Source: Anaerolineaceae bacterium
GTDB taxonomy: Bacteria > Chloroflexota > Anaerolineae > Anaerolineales > Anaerolineaceae
Assembly (NCBI GenBank): GCA_011620465.1
Contig: WOZC01000130.1
Location: 1-9,697 of the forward strand
Direction: 5' to 3'
DNA: 9,697 nt
The notes under the pieces are model-generated. The model had not been told where the DNA came from and searched no databases. It was given only the letters and a program-made list of their open reading frames with translations. Shown here in pieces: positions 1-5,494 of this stretch. Made by a program: the position numbers and the translations under genes. The stretch's first letter is position 1. Each line of letters starts with the position of its first letter.

Positions 1-816
1 GAAATCCAGAAGAAACTGATCGCTGACGGTCGGAATTTCATGAAAAGCTATTCCACCAATTTATTTGATGACTTTGAATCCGACCAGCAGCTCAAATTAC
101 CGCAACCCCCACTGGTTAAAGCAGCCATGACGGATCAGGCTTTTACGCTCCCCAGGAATTTTGAGGACCTTAAGATGGAGCAGGATTTCATCCGCCTGCT
201 GACCGAACGCAAAAGCTCGCGAGTTTATACCCAGCAGCCTATCAGCCTGCTGGAATTGTCTTTCATGCTCTGGGCTACCCAGGGGATCAAAGACATCCGC
301 GGTAAGTCGTACGCGACATTACGTACGGTCCCCTCTGGCGGCGCGCGGCATGCTTTTGAATCGTATCTTCTGGTTCAGAATGTTGAGGGCTGGCAGCCGG
401 GAGCGTATCACTACTTGCCCCTGGGTCACCAGCTTGAATTCCTGCATCCGGTAGAAGACCTGCCTGCAGCCATTTCCATTTCGCTTGAGGGGCAGAGCTG
501 GGCGAGCAAAGCCAGTGTGGTCTTTTATTGGAGTTTCGTGGCTTATCGCTGCGAGTGGCGTTATGGTATCCGGGCGCACGGACCTGCACTAATTGATGCC
601 GGTCACGTTGGTCAGAACCTTTACCTCGCCTGCGCTGCCCTTGGTTTGGGTACCTGCGCCATCGCTTCTTTCGACATGGCGATTTGCGACAGCCTTTTCG
701 GCCTGGACGGTGAGGAAGAGTTTACGGTTTATGCCTTTCCAGTTGGCACCATCTCCCAGGCTGATCAAAAGTCAGAAAAAGCCTTCTACCAATTTGTGGA
801 AGACGAGGGTTTATGA
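1..816 (+). CDS. SagB/ThcOx-family FMN-dependent nitroreductase-like oxidoreductase (5' partial)
   Basis: This is a cytoplasmic nitroreductase-fold protein of the SagB/ThcOx group, flavoenzymes that bind FMN. Family signatures appear in the usual order. A KSSRVYTQQPISLLELSFML block, the flavin-contacting start of the fold, comes first. It is followed by RTVPSGGARHAFESYLLV, by a PGAYHY segment, and by GPALIDAGHVGQNLYLACAA running into LGLGTCAIASFD. The reading frame is open to the left edge, and the residues before the first ATG (position 40) look like part of the protein. That ATG has no good ribosome site, so the real start probably lies outside the window; 271 residues are visible. No cyclodehydratase (SagD/YcaO) or precursor peptide gene adjoins it, so a role in azoline peptide maturation is unsupported. 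It is more likely a stand-alone oxidoreductase. The family call is firm; the substrate is unknown. Confidence 0.85.
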   Translation, partial: EIQKKLIADGRNFMKSYSTNLFDDFESDQQLKLPQPPLVKAAMTDQAFTLPRNFEDLKMEQDFIRLLTERKSSRVYTQQPISLLELSFMLWATQGIKDIRGKSYATLRTVPSGGARHAFESYLLVQNVEGWQPGAYHYLPLGHQLEFLHPVEDLPAAISISLEGQSWASKASVVFYWSFVAYRCEWRYGIRAHGPALIDAGHVGQNLYLACAALGLGTCAIASFDMAICDSLFGLDGEEEFTVYAFPVGTISQADQKSEKAFYQFVEDEGL

Positions 817-887
817 GCCGGAACAGGCTTGATATTGGTCCTGTTTCTGTCGCTGTGGATTACAATTTCAGGAGCATGTTGGCTTAA

Positions 888-893
888 AGAGGT
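888..893 (+). promoter_or_regulatory. Ribosome binding site deciding the dCMP deaminase start
   Basis: AGAGGT lies 4 bases before the ATG at 898. It supports that start over the in-frame TTG at 829, which would add 23 hydrophobic residues not expected in a soluble deaminase. Confidence 0.6.
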
Positions 894-897
894 GGCA

Positions 898-1389
898 ATG
901 ATCAGACGTGACAAAATCAATTATTATCTCGACCTTGCCGAGATCGTCAGCCAACGCGGCACTTGCCTGCGAAAGCAATATGGTGCCGTGATTGTTAAGA
1001 ACGATGAGGTCGTTTCGACCGGATACGTTGGCGCGCCGAGGGGTCGGGGTAATTGCATCGATTTGGGTTTTTGTATCAGGGAGCAAATGAACGTACCGAG
1101 AGGTGAGCGCTATGAGCTTTGCCGCAGCGTGCATGCCGAAGCAAACGCCATCATCAGCGCGGCGCGTGAACGCATGCTGGGCTCTTCGCTCTATTTGGCT
1201 GGCATTGACCTCAAGGACAATGGTAATTACGTGCAAAATGCCAATCCCTGTTCGATGTGTAAAAGGATGATCATTAACGCCGGTATAGAGATGGTGTATA
1301 TTCGAGATGACAAGAATAATTACCGTATCATCAAGGTGCAGGATTATGTTGATAATGACGAGTCTCTGCATGGACAGTTGGGGTACTGA
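898..1389 (+). CDS. dCMP deaminase (ComEB-type zinc deaminase)
   Basis: This cytoplasmic enzyme probably deaminates dCMP to dUMP, feeding dTMP synthesis. The 163-residue product carries both zinc-site motifs of the cytidine/deoxycytidylate deaminase fold. HAE lies at residues 79-81, with His79 as zinc ligand and Glu81 as proton shuttle. PCSMC lies at 117-121, with Cys118 and Cys121 as the other ligands. The GYVGAPRGRGNCIDLGFC block and the ERYELCRSVHAEANAI block are typical of dCMP rather than cytidine or tRNA-adenosine deaminases. The start is placed at the ATG with a good ribosome site; a longer version from a TTG at 829 is unlikely. The gene is 81 bases from the preceding nitroreductase gene, with no clear functional link. 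A more general deoxycytidylate-like deaminase role is possible, but the family call is strong. Confidence 0.9.
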   Translation: MIRRDKINYYLDLAEIVSQRGTCLRKQYGAVIVKNDEVVSTGYVGAPRGRGNCIDLGFCIREQMNVPRGERYELCRSVHAEANAIISAARERMLGSSLYLAGIDLKDNGNYVQNANPCSMCKRMIINAGIEMVYIRDDKNNYRIIKVQDYVDNDESLHGQLGY

Positions 1390-1605
1390 ATTTTAATAAA
1401 GGAATAAGACCCACACCCGACTTTTTCGGGACTTCGCCCCTCAATCCCCCTCCCTTCGACCAAAAGAAGGACTGGAAGGGGTAAAGGATGTAGGAACCCA
1501 GCCAGTTTCTGGAGAGAATCTGCGAAAGGGTTCGCACCTCCGGAGCATAAGAAGTACCATTGAAGTCAATGGATTTTTGAACATAAGGAAGAAAGGTTTT
1601 AAGAA
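1390..1605 (+). other. Intergenic leader with four inverted repeats, no gene
   Basis: This 216-base gap contains no convincing gene. Four short inverted repeats are visible: CCCGA/TCGGG (1416-1430), CCCTTC/GAAGGG (1452-1480, with a competing CCTTC/GAAGG pairing inside), TGCGAA/TTCGCA with an AGGG loop (1521-1536), and CCATTG/CAATGG (1557-1572). The C-rich stretch at 1437-1454 and the G-rich stretch at 1475-1481 can pair in several ways. It may be a structured 5' region of the pirin transcript or a dispersed intergenic repeat. It matches no riboswitch class I can recognise, and no clear promoter was found. Confidence 0.4.
1557..1578 (+). terminator. Possible weak intrinsic terminator between dCMP deaminase and pirin genes
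   Basis: CCATTG and CAATGG form a 6-bp stem around a four-base AAGT loop and are followed by ATTTTT. The stem is short and the T-run is five bases, so termination would be weak. It lies 168 bases after the dCMP deaminase stop and only 27 bases before the pirin start, so it could equally be part of a pirin leader. Confidence 0.3.
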
Positions 1606-2436
1606 ATGAAGACAAGAATGATCGCCCGCGTAGTCAGAGGTATACCAGCTGTGGATGGTGCTGGCGTGAAACTGACACGGGTGTTAGGCGGAAACACAGT
1701 CGAGGATTTTGACCCTTTCCTCATGCTCGATTCGTTTGATTCAACCAATCCGCCAGATTATTTGCGCGGCTTCCCGATGCATCCCCACCGTGGGATCGAG
1801 ACCATCACCTACCTGGTGGAAGGTATGCTGGCGCATGAAGATAGCCTGGGCAACAAAGGTCTGATCGAGCCGGGTGCCAGCCAGTGGATGACAGCCGGAC
1901 GGGGTATTCTGCACCAGGAAATGCCCCAGGAAGCCCCCCGCTTCCTTGGACTGCAGCTGTGGCTCAATCTGCCAGCAGCGGAAAAAATGATCGAGCCGAA
2001 ATATTTCGATATTCGACCTGAAGATGTTGGAGTTGTCGAGGAATCCTGCGCGACTGTACGGGTAATATCCGGCACATATGAAGGCGTGGATGGGGCGAAA
2101 CCGCACCATATCCAGGCAACCCTTTTGGATGTCAGCCTGAAGGAAGGGCAGACAATCGAAATTCCGGTTAAAGAAGGCGAAACGGTATTCGTCTTCACCC
2201 TGTTGGGCGATGCCATGGTAGATGGCGAGATTTTTGAAGAGAAAACTGCGTTGTTGTTAAAAGACGGAAACATCGTGGAAGTTGGCGCTCTTCCCGGTCA
2301 AACAGTGCGGTTTATGCTTGCCAGCGCGCCAGCACTGCACGAACCTGTTGCCTGGGGCGGTCCCATCGTTATGAACACGCGTGAGGAATTACAGCAGGCG
2401 TTTGATGAATTAAGAGCCGGTACGTTTATTAGCTAA
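1606..2436 (+). CDS. Pirin family protein (bicupin)
   Basis: Pirins are bicupin proteins that hold one metal ion in the N-terminal cupin; some act as quercetin 2,3-dioxygenases and others as regulators. The 276-residue product has the usual family length. The N-terminal cupin shows the metal ligands His59 and His61 in FPMHPHRGIETITYLVEG, and His103 and Glu105 in GRGILHQEMP, so the metal site is intact. The second cupin (about residues 165-245) ends in the typical RFMLASAPALHEPVAWGGP segment and a FDELRAGTF tail. The ATG at 1606 follows an AAGGAAGAAAGG stretch; a second in-frame ATG at 1618 is possible but would cut the conserved start. The gene sits 21 bases upstream of lpdA and is probably co-transcribed with it. 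The family call is secure; enzyme versus regulator cannot be told from sequence. Confidence 0.92.
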   Translation: MKTRMIARVVRGIPAVDGAGVKLTRVLGGNTVEDFDPFLMLDSFDSTNPPDYLRGFPMHPHRGIETITYLVEGMLAHEDSLGNKGLIEPGASQWMTAGRGILHQEMPQEAPRFLGLQLWLNLPAAEKMIEPKYFDIRPEDVGVVEESCATVRVISGTYEGVDGAKPHHIQATLLDVSLKEGQTIEIPVKEGETVFVFTLLGDAMVDGEIFEEKTALLLKDGNIVEVGALPGQTVRFMLASAPALHEPVAWGGPIVMNTREELQQAFDELRAGTFIS

Positions 2437-2457
2437 AAAATCAGAGAGAGAGTGACA

Positions 2458-3855
2458 ATGAAACAGTTTGATGTTGTTGTGGTGGGGGCGGGTCCGGGCG
2501 GATACGTTGCCGCGATCAGGGCTTCGCAATTGGGTTTGAAAGCAGCCATAATTGATAAGCAATGGCTGGGTGGCGTTTGTCTGAACGTTGGCTGTATCCC
2601 CTCCAAGGCATTGCTGCACAATGCTGAAATCGCCCATACTTTGCTGACCAAGGCAGATGAATATGGCATCAGTTTTGATAACCTGGCACTGGATTACTCG
2701 GCAGCTTTCAAACGCAGCCGCCAGGCAAGCCAACGCCTGACCAAGGGCGTCGCCTTTCTGATGAAGAAAAACAACATCGAAGTGATCGAAGGCACAGCCA
2801 AACTGGCTGGAGCTGGAAAAATCAGGGTCGAATTGAAGGCTGGCGGGGAAGAAGAGATCCAGGCCAAAGACATTATCCTTGCGACCGGCGCGCACGCCAC
2901 CGTCATCCCTGGAATGGAACCTGACGGCGAGAAATTGCTGGACTATGCCCAGGCTATCATGCTCGAAAAATTGCCCAAATCGGCAGTAATTATTGGCGGT
3001 GGGGCAATCGGGGTCGAATTTGCCACAATCTGGAGCGGATATGGTGTGGATGTAACGATTGTCGAGATGCTTCCCCATATCTTGCCTAACGAAGACGAAG
3101 AAGCCGCTGCAGAACTGGTCAAAGCCTTCAAGAAACGCGGAGTCAAGGTTCACGCTGGCACTAAGGTCAAGTCCGTCACCAAGACTGAGACGGGTACAAG
3201 TGTGCTGTTGGAAGGCGAAAAGGGTGAGGAAACTGTGGAAGCCGAAATCACACTGGTTGCGATCGGTTTCAAACCCAATTCCCAGGGAATCGGGCTGGAA
3301 GAAGCCGGCGTTGAGCTGGACAAGCGCGGATTCGTGCAGATCGATGACCGCATGGCAACCAATGTGCCTGGTGTTTGGGCGATTGGCGACGTAACCGGCA
3401 AACTTTTGCTTGCTCATGCCGCTTCAGCCATGGGGCAGATTTGTGCTGAGAACATCGCCGGGCAAGAAGAGCGTAAACTGGACTACCGCATGATCCCAAG
3501 AGCGGTTTTCTCTGACCCACAGGTTGCCTCTTTCGGCTACACCGAAGCCCAGGCAAAAGAAGCCGGATTCGATCTCAAAGTTGGACGCTTCAACTTTATC
3601 GCCAACGGAAAAGCCCTCGGGTTGGGTCAAGGCACAGGCTTTGCAAAAGTAATTACCGACGCGAAATATGGCGAGCTGCTCGGTGCTACCCTGGTCGGAC
3701 CCGAAGTCTCGGAATTGCTGCCAGAGCTGGTTTTGGCACAGGCAAACGAATTAACGGCGGAAGAAATTGCCCATTCGGTGCACATCCACCCCACGCTCTC
3801 TGAGGCGATCCTGGAAGCCGCTGAAGCCGCGCAGGGGCAGGCAATCCACAGTTAG
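2458..3855 (+). CDS. lpdA: Dihydrolipoamide dehydrogenase (E3 component)
   Basis: This FAD- and NAD-dependent cytoplasmic flavoenzyme reoxidises the dihydrolipoyl groups of 2-oxoacid dehydrogenase complexes or the glycine cleavage system. The 465-residue product has every family landmark. The FAD-binding GAGPGG lies at residues 10-15 and the redox-active disulfide is Cys41/Cys46 in GGVCLNVGCIPSK. The NAD-binding GGGAIG is at 180-185, the second FAD motif AIGD at 308-311, and the C-terminal catalytic pair His444/Glu449 in HPTLSE. The ATG at 2458 is preferred over a GTG six bases earlier because it places the conserved FDVVVVGAG strand at its normal distance and lies about 7 bases after a GAGAG ribosome site. 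No E1, E2 or glycine-cleavage gene lies in the window, so its partner complex is unknown. It ends 17 bases before a strong terminator. Confidence 0.95.
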   Translation: MKQFDVVVVGAGPGGYVAAIRASQLGLKAAIIDKQWLGGVCLNVGCIPSKALLHNAEIAHTLLTKADEYGISFDNLALDYSAAFKRSRQASQRLTKGVAFLMKKNNIEVIEGTAKLAGAGKIRVELKAGGEEEIQAKDIILATGAHATVIPGMEPDGEKLLDYAQAIMLEKLPKSAVIIGGGAIGVEFATIWSGYGVDVTIVEMLPHILPNEDEEAAAELVKAFKKRGVKVHAGTKVKSVTKTETGTSVLLEGEKGEETVEAEITLVAIGFKPNSQGIGLEEAGVELDKRGFVQIDDRMATNVPGVWAIGDVTGKLLLAHAASAMGQICAENIAGQEERKLDYRMIPRAVFSDPQVASFGYTEAQAKEAGFDLKVGRFNFIANGKALGLGQGTGFAKVITDAKYGELLGATLVGPEVSELLPELVLAQANELTAEEIAHSVHIHPTLSEAILEAAEAAQGQAIHS

Positions 3856-3872
3856 ATCGATATTTTGAAGAC

Positions 3873-3900
3873 AATACGCCCTTGAAAAAGGGCGTATTTT
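3873..3900 (+). terminator. Intrinsic terminator after lpdA
   Basis: AATACGCCCTT (3873-3883) pairs perfectly with AAGGGCGTATT (3888-3898) around a GAAA tetraloop (3884-3887). A run of T bases overlaps and follows the 3' arm. The 11-bp stem and stable tetraloop make this a classic Rho-independent terminator that closes the pirin-lpdA transcript and separates it from the next operon. Confidence 0.93.
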
Positions 3901-3975
3901 AATCTGCGCGGTAAGGAACGACCGCTGGCTGTTCGTTTGGCAAGGGCAATAAAAAACATTTCTGCCCCTCGATTA

Positions 3976-3984
3976 TGCTATACT
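3976..3984 (+). promoter_or_regulatory. Extended -10 promoter for the membrane-complex operon
   Basis: TGCTATACT combines the TG of an extended -10 element with a TATACT hexamer one mismatch from consensus. No good -35 box is seen at the normal distance (3956-3961 is ACATTT), as often happens with extended -10 promoters. The predicted transcription start is near 3991. It lies between the lpdA terminator and the five-gene operon, where a promoter is expected. Confidence 0.55.
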
Positions 3985-4124
3985 TTATTTATGAAAGTTG
4001 AGCCTTCCGCCAACCTCTCCCCACAAAAAATTCAGCAAGCTGGAATACTTCGAAGCGCTCTTTATTCACCATGCAAAACGCTGTTTTTGACTAAGCGCTT
4101 CTGTGCATTGGGGAGATCTTCCTG
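3985..4124 (+). other. Transcribed leader of the membrane-complex operon
   Basis: About 134 bases separate the predicted transcription start from the first gene. The leader holds a long-range perfect 8-bp inverted repeat and an open frame from the ATG at 3991 (44 codons). That frame ends in a TGA overlapping the next ATG by one base. The frame has no ribosome site and could only be read as a leaderless message, so I do not call it a gene. No known riboswitch was recognised. Confidence 0.4.
4052..4101 (+). repeat. Inverted repeat (long-loop hairpin) in the operon leader
   Basis: GAAGCGCT (4052-4059) is exactly complementary to AGCGCTTC (4094-4101), giving an 8-bp stem with a 34-base loop. The loop itself can form a small CAAAA/TTTTG helix followed by T bases. 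The stem closes 8 bases before the GGGGAG ribosome site of the first gene, a position from which it could influence translation or attenuation. Confidence 0.45.
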
Positions 4125-4886
4125 ATGTTGACCATCAGCCTTTCTGACCTGATTGCCGTTATTATCGTGGGGCTGGCGGTTGTTATCATGGTGCTGGTTT
4201 GGCTGACTAATCGCAAACTGACCTCAGAGCCAATCGAGAATGTTGCTGCCTATGACGATATCGAAGCGCTCATGCACCGTTCCTCTGAAGAAGGCAACGC
4301 GTTGTTGGTTGGTATGGGTGAGGGTTTTTCGGGTCAAAACTCCAATTTGGGTGATTCTGTTGGATTACTTGTCGAGCAAATTGTAATGAGCCGCTCGGTT
4401 TTTAACGATCAGCCCACCCGCTCTTTCAGCGGAGACGGCGCGTTGGCATGTATCAGTCAGCTGGTGGTGCACGGTGCTTATGAAAACGCCATGGCAACCG
4501 AACTTTTTCGATCTGACCATAGCGGGTTGAGCGGCATAAGTGCATTTGCCTGGATGGGTGGGATGATGCCCGAACTTGCCCGTAAGGACAATGCTGGTCT
4601 GATCCTGACCGGGGCGATGCGACCAGAACATATCCTGATTGCCGACCTGGCAGAACGTAAAGAACTCCCCTTGGTGGCTGCCACAGGTGCACTGGGTGCC
4701 CAGGCTGCTTTCTTTGCTTCAGGCTCTCTGGTCACATTGGGCGAAGATTATTACCTGCCCTCCATTGGCAAGGTCAACCAGCGTGCTTATCAGAACCAGG
4801 CTAAAACGATGAATTGGCTTCGCGTTATCGTTGCTGTTGCCCTGATCGTGTCTGCCCTATTGAAATTGAGCGGGGTACTGCCTTGA
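4125..4886 (+). CDS. DUF6754-like membrane-anchored protein (A)
   Basis: This is an uncharacterised protein that I place, from memory of the family, with DUF6754; the biochemical role is unknown. Its 253 residues show an N-terminal membrane helix (about 7-27), a soluble domain (about 30-228) and a C-terminal membrane helix (about 231-247). The soluble domain is rich in small residues, with stretches such as MGEGFSGQNSN, AFAWMGGMMPELA, AGLILTGAMRPEHILIADLA and VAATGALGAQAAFFASGSL. These suggest alternating strands and helices with glycine turns. Positive residues lie after helix 1 (NRK) and before helix 2 (NQRAYQNQAK, WLR), which predicts a cytoplasmic domain with both ends outside. GGGGAG at 4110-4115 is the ribosome site. 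The stop overlaps the start of the next gene. NQRAYQ at 218-223 recurs in the third gene of the operon. Confidence 0.8.
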   Translation: MLTISLSDLIAVIIVGLAVVIMVLVWLTNRKLTSEPIENVAAYDDIEALMHRSSEEGNALLVGMGEGFSGQNSNLGDSVGLLVEQIVMSRSVFNDQPTRSFSGDGALACISQLVVHGAYENAMATELFRSDHSGLSGISAFAWMGGMMPELARKDNAGLILTGAMRPEHILIADLAERKELPLVAATGALGAQAAFFASGSLVTLGEDYYLPSIGKVNQRAYQNQAKTMNWLRVIVAVALIVSALLKLSGVLP

Positions 4887-5494
4887 AACAGCGCACTCCT
4901 GTGATCGTTGCCGCCATTTCCGGGTTTATCCTGCTGGCTGCCTTCTTATTTCAGGAATTTACCGCGCCTTACCTGGGACTGGTGCTCAATTGGGCGATCA
5001 TTGTTTCCAGTGTTGCCTTACTGGTGGCAATTGCCAGCCTGGTAGTCACACATATCCGCTTCATCGTAATAGGACGAAAAGGATTTCTATACAGTATTGT
5101 CCTCGTTGTTTCCTTTCTGGCAACCTTGATCCTCGGTTGGTATCTGGGGTTGGACGATCCTGATTATCTTGAAGGGATTCGGACAGTTTTAGTACCGCTT
5201 GAAAACGCACTCATGGGTTTGATCGCACTGATCTTGATGAGTGGCGCAGTCAAAATCTTCCGGGTCAGAGGCTGGTCAATCCTGACTGTATCGTTCGGCT
5301 TGAGCGCGCTTCTCTTTCTTTTCCTGAATTTGGGTTTCCTGCGTTTCGATTCCATCCCGGGTGTGAACGTGATCGTTTCGAATCTGCAGCGGCTGCCAAT
5401 CATTGGCGCACGCGGTCTCCTGATTGGCGTGGCTCTGGGCGCGCTGCTGATGGGCTTGCAGGTTTTGTTCGGACAGGAGGTTATGCGTGAGTGA
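4883..5494 (+). CDS. Six-helix integral membrane protein of unknown function (B)
   Basis: I do not recognise this family. From the chosen TTG start the product has 203 residues, nearly all membrane-embedded. Six helices are visible at about 6-23, 33-56, 69-91, 104-126, 133-156 and 178-196. Positive loops after helix 2 (HIRFIVIGRKG) and helix 4 (KIFRVRG) and the start KQR predict both ends in the cytoplasm. The TTG at 4883 overlaps the preceding stop (TTGA) and makes the protein begin directly before helix 1. An upstream ATG at 4814 in the same frame would add 23 residues overlapping the A gene out of frame, which is less likely. The last helix contains IGxxxGAxxxGL (181-192), a small-residue packing pattern shared with the fourth gene. 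Probably a partner of A in one complex. Confidence 0.75.
   Translation: MKQRTPVIVAAISGFILLAAFLFQEFTAPYLGLVLNWAIIVSSVALLVAIASLVVTHIRFIVIGRKGFLYSIVLVVSFLATLILGWYLGLDDPDYLEGIRTVLVPLENALMGLIALILMSGAVKIFRVRGWSILTVSFGLSALLFLFLNLGFLRFDSIPGVNVIVSNLQRLPIIGARGLLIGVALGALLMGLQVLFGQEVMRE
5475..5480 (+). promoter_or_regulatory. Strong ribosome binding site for a GTG start
   Basis: A full AGGAGG lies 6 bases before the GTG at 5487, inside the coding end of the preceding gene. It settles the non-ATG start of the zinc-ribbon protein and implies efficient translation of this gene. Confidence 0.8.

Noticed and set aside
829..866. TTGATA and TACAAT as a promoter for the dCMP deaminase gene
   Set aside because: The spacing is 26 bases and no other pairing gives 16-18 bases.
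829..897. Upstream TTG start that would lengthen the dCMP deaminase
   Set aside because: It adds a hydrophobic stretch foreign to the family, whereas the ATG at 898 has a good ribosome site and fits the family N-terminus.
868..1371. Minus-strand frame of 167 codons
   Set aside because: Exactly antisense to the dCMP deaminase, with no recognisable domain.
1331..1615. Minus-strand frame of 94 codons covering the gap before pirin
   Set aside because: It runs through low-complexity C/G-rich repeats, overlaps both neighbours and has no recognisable domain or clear ribosome site.
2410..3417. 335-codon open frame on the minus strand
   Set aside because: It lies entirely opposite lpdA, which has every catalytic and cofactor motif; the antisense translation shows no family features and is a codon-bias shadow.
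3937..3942. TTGGCA as a -35 box for the operon promoter
   Set aside because: It is 36 bases from the TATACT hexamer, about twice the allowed spacing.
3937..3990. Upstream extension of the leader frame, starting before the promoter
   Set aside because: It would start upstream of the predicted transcription start, has no ribosome site and no recognisable sequence.
4814..4882. ATG start giving the first six-helix protein an extra 23 residues
   Set aside because: The added segment is an out-of-frame reading of the preceding gene and is Cys/Arg-rich; the TTG overlapping the stop places the first helix at the normal N-terminus.
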